Assembly: GCA_018067045.1 (NCBI GenBank)
Contig: JAGPVL010000015.1
Location: 1 to 64,000 of the forward strand
Length of the DNA: 64,000 nucleotides
Source of the DNA: Gammaproteobacteria bacterium
GTDB lineage: Bacteria; Pseudomonadota; Gammaproteobacteria; Pseudomonadales; Alcanivoracaceae
Reading direction: 5' to 3'
This document shows, one piece after another, positions 1 to 8,317 of the stretch. The notes below the pieces were generated by a model. It had not been told where the DNA came from. It saw only the letters and a program-made list of their open reading frames with translations, and searched no databases. Position numbers and translations under genes: made by a program. Each line of letters starts with the position of its first letter. The stretch's first letter is position 1.

Positions 1-300
1 AACCTTGTGGGAGGCTGCTTGCAGGCGATCGGACCGCGCTTAAACACTCATCGTCTGCAAACAAGCTAAGAGTACCCAGCTGCGTAGTTCTCATGGCGCT
101 AGCCTGTTAGGGATAGGTTTTGATTTTGATTCAGCGTCCATCGCTTGCAAGCAAGCTCCCACAAAAAAAGCAAATCAACCTTATAACGCCAACCTTGTGG
201 GAGGCTGCTTGCAGGCGATCGGACTTCACTTAAAAACTCATCGCCTGCAAACAAGCTAAGAGTATCCAGCCGCACAGCCCCTTAGGCGTCAGCCTGTTAG
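1..300. repeat. REP-type repeat cluster with a 110-bp direct duplication
   Basis: Positions 1-110 and 191-300 are two copies of one 110-bp unit, clearly similar over their full length and separated by 80 bp. Each unit opens with a tgtgggaggctgcttgcagg-type element (6-29 and 196-219) and carries a partly degenerate inverted copy (about 47-66 and 236-256). The spacer holds another inverted copy (140-163). The same short element recurs at 9.9, 17.8 and 41.35 kb, always between genes. The inverted pairing is typical of REP/BIME sequences of pseudomonads and relatives. The cluster lies downstream of the minus-strand csiV gene. Confidence 0.8.
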
Positions 301-312
301 CGCTCGAGAGAT

Positions 313-1233
313 CTATTTATTCTTCAGTGCCGCTTTCATTAGCTCAACGTTTTTCTGTTGTGCTGTTTGATAGGGCGTAAGACGAACGAGGGCGCCAAAC
401 AGAGGGTGATCAAGGTAGTGAAGCTCTTCGCCGCGCATACGGCGTTTCTGATCGAGCTTTACCCAAAATGCTTGGCCGTCATGGCTTGTGGAGGTGAGCC
501 ACAATTCCGGCTCGACATGCAAATAGCGTGAGATGTGAAAGCGCAGCATGCCCTGTAGTTCAGGCTGGGTGGTTGGTGCAGCGTTCACGCCCGGTTGCAT
601 TGCGCTTGGCTGAAGAGAGGTGTTCGCTTCAGCTTCGTTGCCAGTGTCGAGTGGTGGCAGACCAAAGTCGAGGCCAGGCGCCTGCGAGGGTTGTGCCGAG
701 ATGCGGGGAACTTGATTGCCGCCGGTAATGTAAATCGGAAACGCGTGGTTGCGCTCACGCAGCGGCTGCACCCAGCCGGCGTGATATAGGTTTCGGTAGC
801 TGCCATTTTTTTCCATGCGACCGAGCATATCGATCAGAATTAATTGATCAGTTGGAAGGGTTCTCCATGCGCCAAGTGCGGCGGCATTGATATCGATCGT
901 GTCCGCGTTTTCCGGCAATAGGGGGGAGTCGTTGGACGGCACAATTGCTTTTTCAGGAGCGAGATGCGGACGCTGGTCTAAGCGCCAGTATTCTGGGGTG
1001 GTGGGCCCGGTGCGGGCGAATACCAGCACTTCAACTTGATACCAGCTTTGCTCGTGTACCGCACCGACGCCAGCGATCTTCGTGCGTAGTTCTGGTGCGG
1101 ACAGTGCACTGTAGGGATTTTCCGCCCATGCGGGGGATGCAGTAGTCGTGACAATAAGGGACGCGGCAACAATCGCGGTGGCACGAACCGCAGGGGCGGT
1201 AACAGCATTAATCAGGTGATTCAGGCGTAGCAT
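313..1233 (-). CDS. csiV: CsiV family protein (exported, peptidoglycan-associated)
   Basis: This 306-residue protein has an N-terminal signal peptide (hydrophobic segment about residues 18-35, cleavage near AWA-EN). The conserved core begins with WYQVEVLVFAR around residue 64 and ends with the region RFHISRYLHVEPELWL near 230-246 and the RMRGEELHYLDHP segment. CsiV of Shewanella is a periplasmic regulator of a lytic transglycosylase, and the family commonly sits beside mfd, as here. The start has a good ribosome site (gaggaa) and a TATAGT -10-like box at 1254-1259 on the minus strand. It may therefore be transcribed separately from mfd, which ends 181 bp upstream. The exact role in this organism is inferred. 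Confidence 0.75.
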   Translation of the reverse strand: MLRLNHLINAVTAPAVRATAIVAASLIVTTTASPAWAENPYSALSAPELRTKIAGVGAVHEQSWYQVEVLVFARTGPTTPEYWRLDQRPHLAPEKAIVPSNDSPLLPENADTIDINAAALGAWRTLPTDQLILIDMLGRMEKNGSYRNLYHAGWVQPLRERNHAFPIYITGGNQVPRISAQPSQAPGLDFGLPPLDTGNEAEANTSLQPSAMQPGVNAAPTTQPELQGMLRFHISRYLHVEPELWLTSTSHDGQAFWVKLDQKRRMRGEELHYLDHPLFGALVRLTPYQTAQQKNVELMKAALKNK

Positions 1234-1414
1234 TCGAGTTCCTCCGTGCCGGCACTATAATCGGTGCGGGCTGTACATGCGCGCATAAAGCACGAGCAAG
1301 GTATTACATGTGTCGGCAGTATACGGCTAGTGCGCTTGGGATGCCGTATTGTCGAGTGTTTGTTGTTACCCCGTTTACAGAAGTAACAGCCGGTAATTTC
1401 AAGTCATAACCAGC

Positions 1415-4400
1415 TTACTTACTGCTACGGCTTCCCTTCGATAACGTATCCAGCAGTAGGTTAACGGCTTCTAAGCGTTGCTCTGGGCTCTCGCCATCAT
1501 GGTTAAACTTCAGGCTAGTGGCACCATCGAGTTTGTAGCGCCCTGGAGCTGACTGCACTAGCTGCACAATACGTAAAGGATCGACCTCGGTCCGTTCAGA
1601 AAATTCCAGTCGGCCATGGGTTTTGCCCGCATCGATCTTCGCCAAGCCGAGGGCCAAGGCTCTCTGTCTGAGTTCGGTGACGGCGAACAAATACTTCACT
1701 TGGGTTGGCAGTAAGCCAAAGCGGTCAATCATTTCTACTTGCAGCTCGTGTAACTGGTCTTCGGTTTTACAGGCGGAGATGCGTTTATACAGCGTGAGTC
1801 GCGTGAACACGTCGGGCAAATAATCATCTGGAATCAGCGCTGGAATGTGCAGGTTCACTTCTGGGCCACCAGACAGCGGTTTCTCAACGTCCGGTTGCTC
1901 GCCGCGCTTGAGCGCCTCGATGGTTTGCTCAAGCATTTCCATATACAGGGAGAAGCCAATCGACTCGATGTTGCCGTGCTGCTCTTCACCCAGTAATTCA
2001 CCGGAGCCACGAATCTCCAAATCGTGGCTGGCCAGCATAAAGCCTGCGCCAAGATCGCTGGCATTTTCGATTGCTTCCAATCGCTTTACTGCATCTTTGG
2101 TCATCACTTTTGGCGGCGGCGTCAGTAAGAAGGCATAGGCTTGGTGATGGGAGCGACCGACACGGCCGCGCAACTGATGAAGCTGCGCTAAACCAAACTT
2201 GTCCGCACGCTCGATAATAATGGTATTGGCAGACGGAATATCGATACCGGTTTCGATAATCGTCGTACACACCAATACGTTAAAGCGGCGATGATAAAAA
2301 TCGGACATCACCGCTTCGAGTTCTCGCTCGCGCATTTGGCCGTGCGCGGTGGCGACGCGCGCGTCGGGAACCAGTGCAGTAATTTCACTGGCAGTACGTT
2401 GCATGGAATCGATATCGTTATGCAGAAAGTAAACCTGACCGCCACGCAACAGCTCACGTAAAATGGCCTCTTTTAAGATGCTATCGTTGCGCTGTTGAAC
2501 AAACGTCTTCACCGATAGACGTTTTTCGGGTGGGGTGGCAATAATGGAAATATCGCGCAAGCCAGATAGCGACATATTCAGCGTACGCGGAATCGGCGTT
2601 GCGGTGAGCGTTAAGATGTCGCAGTCTGCGCGCATCTGTTTTAGGCGCTCTTTATGGCGTACACCAAATCGATGTTCTTCATCAACGATAATCAAACCAA
2701 GGTCTTTAAACTCAATGGTCTCTTGCAGCAGCTGATGCGTGCCGATGACAATGTCGACTTTGCCTTCACGCAAACGTTTTAGAACGTCGGTTTTTTCTTT
2801 TTGGCTGCGGAATCGACTAAGCACTTCAATGGTGACCGGCAGATCGGCAAAGCGATCGGTAAAGGATTCGTAATGCTGCTGTGCCAGCAGGGTGGTGGGC
2901 ACTAGTACGCCGGTTTGCGTGCCCGCTTGCGAGGCGATAAACGCTGCACGCATAGCGACTTCGGTTTTGCCGAAGCCGACGTCGCCGCAAATTAGTCGGT
3001 CCATCGGTTTAGGCGCGGCCATATCGGCAACAACCGATTGAATCGCAACTTGTTGGTCAGGCGTTTCTTCAAATGGAAAGCCGGAACAAAACTTGTCGTA
3101 ATCTTCTTGGTTGATTGAGAATGCGCGCCCCTGACGAGCTTCACGACGAGCAAAGGTGTTAAGCAGCTCTGCGGCCACATCGTGGACTTTTTCGGCCGCT
3201 TTTTGCCGCGCCTTGCTCCATTGGTCAGAGCCGAGTCGGGTCAGTGGTGCGTGATCTGCGTCACCGGCGCCGTAACGGCTGATCAGATGCAGGCTAGTTA
3301 CTGGCACATAGAGTTTATCGCCGGCGGCATACTCGAGTAATAAAAACTCGTGATTCTGATTATCAACTTGCATGGTAATCAGGCCTTGATAACGACCGAC
3401 ACCGTGATCGATATGCACCACCGGTGTGCCGAGCGTTAGCTCGCCAAGAGAGCGGAACGCTTGTTCGGGCGCGCTGCTTTCATCGCTGCGACGACGACGG
3501 CGTTGCATGATGCGCTCGCCATACAGCTGCGCTTCCGCGAGCACCAAAATATTTTGTTGCGGCGAATAAAATCCTAAATCAAGCTCGCCGGTGGTTAAGC
3601 ACCAAGGCGTTTCGTTGCTGGCGTTATCAGTAGCAGCAAGAAGATCGGCAAAGGCCTTCCAGTTATTCACTAGCTTGGGTTGAATGCCAGCTTTTTGCAT
3701 CAGGCTCATCAGCGCTTCGCGGCGGCCAGCTGTTTCGGCACAAATCAAAACCCGTGGTGGGTTGTCGCCTAATTTCTTCGGTAGCGTTTCAAAAGGATTA
3801 TTGTGTTGGCCGCTGTCCACATTCGGCGCGTCGGCAAACTCAAAGGGAATGCCAGCGCCTGTGCCGTCATCTTTCCGAAGTATGGCTCTTGGCCAGTTTT
3901 TAAATGTTTGCCGTAGGCGGTCTGGGTGCACAAACACATCGGCCGGCGGCACAACAGGGCGGCGAATGTCGTGGCGGCGGCTTTCATAACGCTGTTCGAT
4001 TTCGTGCCAATAATTGAGTGCCGCGTCGTCGCTGCCGTCGAGTTGAATCAGTCGCGCATCTTTTGGCAAATAATCAAACAGATTCGCCAGCGCCGGAAAA
4101 AACAACGGTAAGTAATACTCGATGCCGGGGCTGGCAATGCCCTCAGAGATATCCTGGTAGAGGCCGCATTGACGATGATCTACATCAAAACGGTCACGGA
4201 AGGCGCTACGAAAGCGGCTGACGCCATCGCTGCTTAGCGGGAATTCTGCTGCAGGTAACAGTGTGATGTTCTCGACTTGGCCGGTTGAGCGCTGGCTCTC
4301 TGGGTCAAATAAGCGCAGCGACTCAATATCGTTATCAAACAACTCAATACGAAACGGCTGTGCGGCGCCCATCGGATAGATATCCATGATCGCGCCGCGC

Positions 4401-4903
4401 ACGGCAAACTCACCGTGTTCGAGCACATTGTCGCGCTGCCGGTAGCCGCACGCTGCGAGCTGTACGCGTGTGGCTTCCATATCAAAGTGATCGCCAACGC
4501 TGAGTAGGAAGGTGTTGCCCTGAATATGCAGCGGCGGTGCCAAACGCTGCATCAGCGTGTTCACTGGCGTAATCAAGATGCCATGCTGGGCACTCGGCAA
4601 ACGGTGCAGTACTTCAATACGGCTGCTGACAATGTCTTGATGGGGCGAAAACAGGTCGTAAGGCAGGGTTTCCCAGTCCGGAAAGTGTAGTAACGGTATG
4701 TCCGTGCCTTCCAAGTAGAAGCGCAGACTGTCTTCAAGCTGCTGCGCACTACCACTGTCCGCCGTTATCACCAACAACAGCCCCTTCTCGCGCTGGGCCA
4801 GCTCAGCCAACACCACCGCCAAACTACCGGGATTCAGCCCCGACCAGTCGCGGTAGCTATCCGGGCCAGTAGGAAAGAGCGGGGCAGAGGGAAGCAAATT
4901 CAT
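1415..4903 (-). CDS. mfd: Transcription-repair coupling factor Mfd
   Basis: Mfd removes RNA polymerase stalled at DNA lesions and recruits UvrA for nucleotide excision repair. The order is a UvrB-like N-terminal half, a CarD/RID RNA-polymerase-interaction domain (GTPVVHIDHGVGRYQGL), then a RecG-like translocase with Walker A GDVGFGKTE, DEEH box VDEEHRFG, motif III TATPIPRTL and motif VI GRVGRS, and a C-terminal TRCF domain. The open frame extends 56 codons further upstream, but that extension is low complexity. The start at 4903 (MNLLPSAPLFP) gives 1162 residues, close to the E. coli length of about 1150. The gene is followed by csiV on the same strand. Confidence 0.97.
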   Translation of the reverse strand: MNLLPSAPLFPTGPDSYRDWSGLNPGSLAVVLAELAQREKGLLLVITADSGSAQQLEDSLRFYLEGTDIPLLHFPDWETLPYDLFSPHQDIVSSRIEVLHRLPSAQHGILITPVNTLMQRLAPPLHIQGNTFLLSVGDHFDMEATRVQLAACGYRQRDNVLEHGEFAVRGAIMDIYPMGAAQPFRIELFDNDIESLRLFDPESQRSTGQVENITLLPAAEFPLSSDGVSRFRSAFRDRFDVDHRQCGLYQDISEGIASPGIEYYLPLFFPALANLFDYLPKDARLIQLDGSDDAALNYWHEIEQRYESRRHDIRRPVVPPADVFVHPDRLRQTFKNWPRAILRKDDGTGAGIPFEFADAPNVDSGQHNNPFETLPKKLGDNPPRVLICAETAGRREALMSLMQKAGIQPKLVNNWKAFADLLAATDNASNETPWCLTTGELDLGFYSPQQNILVLAEAQLYGERIMQRRRRRSDESSAPEQAFRSLGELTLGTPVVHIDHGVGRYQGLITMQVDNQNHEFLLLEYAAGDKLYVPVTSLHLISRYGAGDADHAPLTRLGSDQWSKARQKAAEKVHDVAAELLNTFARREARQGRAFSINQEDYDKFCSGFPFEETPDQQVAIQSVVADMAAPKPMDRLICGDVGFGKTEVAMRAAFIASQAGTQTGVLVPTTLLAQQHYESFTDRFADLPVTIEVLSRFRSQKEKTDVLKRLREGKVDIVIGTHQLLQETIEFKDLGLIIVDEEHRFGVRHKERLKQMRADCDILTLTATPIPRTLNMSLSGLRDISIIATPPEKRLSVKTFVQQRNDSILKEAILRELLRGGQVYFLHNDIDSMQRTASEITALVPDARVATAHGQMRERELEAVMSDFYHRRFNVLVCTTIIETGIDIPSANTIIIERADKFGLAQLHQLRGRVGRSHHQAYAFLLTPPPKVMTKDAVKRLEAIENASDLGAGFMLASHDLEIRGSGELLGEEQHGNIESIGFSLYMEMLEQTIEALKRGEQPDVEKPLSGGPEVNLHIPALIPDDYLPDVFTRLTLYKRISACKTEDQLHELQVEMIDRFGLLPTQVKYLFAVTELRQRALALGLAKIDAGKTHGRLEFSERTEVDPLRIVQLVQSAPGRYKLDGATSLKFNHDGESPEQRLEAVNLLLDTLSKGSRSSK

Positions 4904-4934
4904 CAGGGCAGCCGTACTTGGTAGTTTGGGCGCG

Positions 4935-4963
4935 CATTGTAACGCGAATTCGGGGGGAGGTAA
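4935..4963 (-). promoter_or_regulatory. Putative sigma70 promoter of mfd
   Basis: On the minus strand a TACAAT -10 (4935-4940) and a weak TTACCT -35 (4958-4963) are spaced by 17 bp, about 30 nt in front of the chosen mfd start at 4903. This position also argues against the longer upstream open frame being the real N-terminus, because that frame would begin upstream of the promoter. Confidence 0.4.
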
Positions 4964-5148
4964 GGGTGGGAGTGCTTTGGGGAGGAGGTAAAGGGAGCAT
5001 GCGATCTTGTTCACGGAATATGGGGCTAACTTGCGGGTAAGGTGAGCGCCTCCTTCTTTAATGGCAACCAAGCTCTAATCAGGGGCTTAGTCCATAGTAT
5101 GTTCTGATGGCGAGGGTATTTTAATTTCTCATTAATAAGGAAATCACG

Positions 5149-5433
5149 ATGGCATTGGGGAAGTTTGGATTTATCGTAACGGGCGACAATTTTGAGCAGA
5201 TGCAGGGCACGAGTACCTTTTCAATGAAGGTTGTAGGCGTGAAAAACCCTGAGCAGGGAATCGAGGTCGCCAAAGAAATGGTCAAGGAGGGGGTTCAGCT
5301 TATAGAGCTTTGTGGTGGTTTTAGCCCCGTCTGGGCAGGAAAGATAATTGAAGCGATCAACTATGCGGTGCCCGTTGGAGTAGTGGCATACGGTCCTGAA
5401 TCTATAGACGCAATGCACGAGCTTTTTTCATAG
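5149..5433 (+). CDS. DUF6506 family protein
   Basis: This 94-residue cytosolic protein has the pattern VVGVKNPEQGIEVAKEMV followed by the conserved LIELCGGF and a final VPVGVVAYG strand. I associate these with the DUF6506 family, small alpha/beta proteins of unknown function. A clear ribosome site (aaggaaa) precedes the ATG. The gene is divergent from mfd and is not part of the usual mfd-gap neighbourhood, so it belongs to an accessory stretch. No function can be assigned. Confidence 0.75.
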   Translation: MALGKFGFIVTGDNFEQMQGTSTFSMKVVGVKNPEQGIEVAKEMVKEGVQLIELCGGFSPVWAGKIIEAINYAVPVGVVAYGPESIDAMHELFS

Positions 5434-5572
5434 GAAAACTTAGGATACTCACAACCTCGCGTGGTTCTTGCCGGTTTAAGCGTACGTTTATCTAAAGAAA
5501 GTTATGGGCGTCCCGAGATTCGTCGTGGGAGTGCAAGCGATGTGGTTTTTCTGAATAAAAGGCGGAAGACGA

Positions 5573-5974
5573 ATGAGAGTAGCGGCTTTACTTATTTTGA
5601 TTGCATGGCTGTCTGGATGTTCGACTCGGACTATGAATAAGGGTTTGCCTTATCTGGTGGGGCAGCCGGTTGATGTCGCGATGTCTGCTCTTGGTGAGCC
5701 AGCCCGAAGTACGGAAAAATCAGACTACACCCTTTACGAATGGGAGGCTCAATATAATGGTAATGTGCCAATTACTCAGGGGATGACGTCTCAAACATCG
5801 GGAGGTTTGAGCGGTGGCCGAACCTATGGGGCGACTGCTTATATGCCGTTAAATTATCAGTGCCTTATTAAGCTGACAGTTGATGATGAAGGTGTTGTTC
5901 AGGGCTGGGAGTTTTCTGGGAATCACAGCGGTTGTAAGTTTTATGAGAAGGGTGTTAAGCGGTTAATTCCGTAA
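5573..5974 (+). CDS. Small putative lipoprotein, function unknown
   Basis: The 133-residue product starts with a short signal sequence and a lipobox (LSGC, Cys16), so it should be lipid-modified. Asp is absent at +2, which suggests outer-membrane sorting. The mature part has a segment (GQPVDVAMSALGEPARSTEKSD) like the small lipoproteins that share an SmpA/BamE-type beginning, then a Gly/Thr-rich middle and two cysteines (in YQCLIKL and HSGCKFY) that could form a disulfide. I do not recognise a family. Base composition is lower in GC than mfd or gap, in line with an accessory gene. Confidence 0.7.
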   Translation: MRVAALLILIAWLSGCSTRTMNKGLPYLVGQPVDVAMSALGEPARSTEKSDYTLYEWEAQYNGNVPITQGMTSQTSGGLSGGRTYGATAYMPLNYQCLIKLTVDDEGVVQGWEFSGNHSGCKFYEKGVKRLIP

Positions 5975-6078
5975 TGAGAGTGAGTCGTGGCATTTAGATT
6001 TTCGAGATTGTGATGGCACGACTAAATTCGGGTAGAGTGTGTAAATTAATCTAATAGCTGATTTTCAGGGGCATTGAT

Positions 6079-6369
6079 ATTAAAAAACCAGCCAAAAACG
6101 AAGTCACTTGTTCAACGTGTCAGGCTTGCTGCTGTCGGTTGGAAGTTATTATTTTTACCGACACCGGTGTTCCTGAAAAACATATTGCTCGGGATGAGTG
6201 GGGCGGTGAAACGATGTTGCGTTTGGAGGATGGTTGGTGCTCGGCGTTGGATCGTGAAACATTAATGTGTTCGATTTATGAAAATCGACCTGACATTTGT
6301 AGGGATTTCGAAATGGGGTCTTATGAGTGTCGTAATGAGCGATCGATACAGATGGTTGCCGCAGACTAA
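6079..6369 (+). CDS. YkgJ family cysteine-cluster protein with a non-canonical start
   Basis: The reading frame encodes CSTCQACCCRLEV, then GWCSALD, LMCSIYENRPDICRDFEMGSYEC. This cysteine pattern is that of YkgJ-type putative Fe-S or zinc-binding proteins; I recall close pseudomonad relatives with the same N-terminal cluster. The first in-frame standard start codon (TTG at 6139) lies after this cluster and would delete four or five key cysteines. Upstream in frame, only ATT (6061, 6073, 6079) or CTG (6058) codons exist before stops at 6052-6057. An agggg ribosome site at 6067-6071 is ideally placed for ATT 6079. Alternatives are slippage on the A6 run at 6082-6087 from a TTG at 6074, or a sequence error. 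Function is unknown. Confidence 0.7.
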   Translation: MKKPAKNEVTCSTCQACCCRLEVIIFTDTGVPEKHIARDEWGGETMLRLEDGWCSALDRETLMCSIYENRPDICRDFEMGSYECRNERSIQMVAAD

Positions 6370-6570
6370 CTTTGCTTGACTGTAAAACTTGCTGGTTCTG
6401 GTTTGGACAAGCTAGGCCGCCACGGTGTTCATCCTGCACTTTCTCCCGCGTCTCTTGCGCTCCCTAAATCAGTACTGCCCTAACGTTCTCGAAAAACGTC
6501 ATTAGATGACAGCTGCTTTCGGCGTTGCAGGGCGTAAACTAGCCGCGAGTGTTTTACAGAAGCATTTTGC

Positions 6571-6591
6571 GAGTGCTGAGTGCTGAGTGCT
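6571..6591. repeat. Three tandem copies of gagtgct
   Basis: A perfect 7-bp unit is repeated three times about 65 bp upstream of tesB. It is too short to classify and may be slippage or a binding site. Confidence 0.6.
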
Positions 6592-6654
6592 AGCCGCACG
6601 GTGTGTAACTTGAACGTTTTCAGTAACGCATAGTTTAATGATGAGAGGTTGCTA

Positions 6655-7530
6655 ATGAAGTCAGTCGTACAGGAGTTGCTCGATATTATTCAGCTAGAGC
6701 AGTTGGAGAAGAATTTGTTTCGCGGGCAGACCCGCGCGACAGGGCAGAAAAGTATCTTCGGCGGTTTGGTGGCGGGGCAGGCGTTGATGGCGGCGTCACG
6801 TACGGTTGAGGCGGATCGGCCGGTGCATTCGTTGCACGCGTATTTCTTGCGCCCTGGCGACTTTAGCGTGCCGATTATTTATGACGTAGACCGAATTCGT
6901 GATGGCCAGAGTTTTACCACGCGGCGGGTGAATGCCATTCAGCATGGTCGGCCTATTTTTAGTCTGGCGGCATCGTTTCATATGGAAGAAGAGGGTGTCG
7001 ATCATCAGAGCGATATGCCGGATGTGCCGTCGCCGGATTCATTGCCCAATGATGAGGATATGCGCCAGCAGGTCGCTGAGGGTATTCCTGAGAAATTTCG
7101 CGCGGCGTTTCTGCAAGACCGCCCCGTGGAGTTTCGACCGGTTAAACCAAGCAACAGTTTTAATGCCGAGCCGCAAGATCCGACGCGATTAACGTGGTTT
7201 CGGATTAAGGAACGTATTGATGTGGATGTGGCGACGACTCGGTCGCTGCTGGCGTTCTGTTCTGATTTTGGTTTGATGGGTACGGCGATGTTGCCGCACG
7301 GCATGAATTTCTTTCAGCCACAGTTGCAGGCAGCCAGTATCGATCACGCAATGTGGTTTCATCGTCCGTTCAAGGCGGATGAGTGGCTGTTATATGCCAC
7401 AGATAGCCCGACGGCGACTGGCGCGCGCGGCATTAACCGGGGCTTAATTTACCGTGAAGACGGCACCTTAGTGGCGTCGGTGGCGCAGGAGGGGTTGATG
7501 CGGTTAAGGGCGCCGACGCCGCTTTCTTAG
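6655..7530 (+). CDS. tesB: Acyl-CoA thioesterase II TesB
   Basis: TesB hydrolyses medium- and long-chain acyl-CoA to free fatty acid and CoA in the cytosol. The 291-residue length matches the family (about 286) and shows two hotdog domains. The first carries SIFGGLVAGQAL; the second carries the expected active-site residues: Asp in ASIDHAMWFHRPF, Ser/Thr in DSPTATGARG and Gln in VAQEG. The ATG at 6655 is preferred over the TTG two codons earlier because gagagg lies 6 nt upstream of the ATG. It stands alone between the YkgJ gene and the glycosylase gene. Confidence 0.95.
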   Translation: MKSVVQELLDIIQLEQLEKNLFRGQTRATGQKSIFGGLVAGQALMAASRTVEADRPVHSLHAYFLRPGDFSVPIIYDVDRIRDGQSFTTRRVNAIQHGRPIFSLAASFHMEEEGVDHQSDMPDVPSPDSLPNDEDMRQQVAEGIPEKFRAAFLQDRPVEFRPVKPSNSFNAEPQDPTRLTWFRIKERIDVDVATTRSLLAFCSDFGLMGTAMLPHGMNFFQPQLQAASIDHAMWFHRPFKADEWLLYATDSPTATGARGINRGLIYREDGTLVASVAQEGLMRLRAPTPLS

Positions 7531-7583
7531 GCTGATTTAGGCTGATTCGTCGAATTCGTTATGTGCTGTGATCGAGGCGCGTT

Positions 7584-8165
7584 ATGCAATTGATTCAGCT
7601 GCTTGAGGATGTTCGTCATTGCACTCTGTGTGCGGAGCACCTGCCGCTCGGGCCGCGCCCCGTGGTGCAGGCTTCGGCCGGTGCGCGCTTGCTGATTATT
7701 GGTCAGGCGCCGGGGACGCGAGTGCATGCGTCGGGAGTGCCATGGGATGACCCGTCCGGTAATCGTCTGCGCGACTGGCTGGGGATCGATAAGCCCACTT
7801 TTTACGATGTCTCACAAATTGCCATTATGCCGATGGGGTTTTGTTACCCGGGGCGTGGCAAGGGCGGAGATCTGCCGCCGCGGCCGGAGTGTGCGCCGAC
7901 ATGGCATGGGCGTTTGTTGGAGCAGATGCCCAATACAGAGCTGACGTTACTGATTGGCGCCTACGCCCAGAAGCGCTATTTGCCGGTGCAGTACGGCAGT
8001 TTGAGTAATAATGTCGAGCGTTTTGCGGAATTTTTGCCCAGCCTTTTACCGTTACCTCATCCTAGCCCCAGAAATCAGCATTGGCTGTCGTCGCGGCCGT
8101 GGTTTGCGCAAAGCGTCTTGCCGGCACTGCGTGAGCGGGTTCAAAGGCTGTTGCTGGCAAGCTAG
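7584..8165 (+). CDS. Uracil-DNA glycosylase family protein, Fe-S type
   Basis: This 193-residue protein belongs to the UDG superfamily. It has motif 1 GQAPGTR (residues 40-46) and motif 2 HPSPRN near residue 158, which flank the uracil pocket in this fold. Four cysteines are spaced C13-x2-C16-x70-C87-x15-C103, the spacing of the [4Fe-4S] ligands in family 4 and related UDGs, so an iron-sulphur cluster is likely. In motif 1 the catalytic acid of other families is replaced by Gln-Ala, so activity on uracil is not certain. It lies 53 bp downstream of tesB. Confidence 0.85.
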   Translation: MQLIQLLEDVRHCTLCAEHLPLGPRPVVQASAGARLLIIGQAPGTRVHASGVPWDDPSGNRLRDWLGIDKPTFYDVSQIAIMPMGFCYPGRGKGGDLPPRPECAPTWHGRLLEQMPNTELTLLIGAYAQKRYLPVQYGSLSNNVERFAEFLPSLLPLPHPSPRNQHWLSSRPWFAQSVLPALRERVQRLLLAS

Positions 8166-8207
8166 AGCTGTCCGTCTCGCCGGTTGATTGAGCGCGGGCG
8201 AGTCAAT

Positions 8208-8251
8208 TGTGGGTCATCTGTGGCTCACCTGTGGCTCACCTGTGGGTAGAA
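8208..8251. repeat. Four tandem 11-bp repeats upstream of gap
   Basis: The units tgtgggtcatc, tgtggctcacc, tgtggctcacc and tgtgggtagaa follow each other without gaps. The middle two are identical and all share tgtgg(g/c)t. The 11-bp period is one helical turn, so bound proteins would line up on one DNA face. The array ends where the -35 region of the putative gap promoter would lie. Confidence 0.75.
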
Positions 8252-8269
8252 GCGTGCGGTATTAGCGGT

Positions 8270-8275
8270 TAGAAT
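8270..8275 (+). promoter_or_regulatory. Putative -10 box of the gap promoter
   Basis: TAGAAT is 42 bp upstream of the GTG start of gap. The -35 position (about 8247-8252) has no recognisable hexamer, as expected for an activator-dependent promoter. The tandem repeats at 8208-8251 occupy the activator position. Confidence 0.35.
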
Positions 8276-8317
8276 GCGCCCCCCATACCATTATCCCCAC
8301 ACCGCGAGGCCTGATCC

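Noticed and set aside
4904-5071. Longer N-terminus for Mfd (56 extra residues)
   Set aside because: The extension is low complexity, contains the probable promoter, and makes the protein longer than the family.
6074-6265. A 63-codon open frame starting at TTG 6074
   Set aside because: It is out of frame with the cysteine-rich YkgJ sequence and has no motif; only its first codons could matter if slippage occurs.
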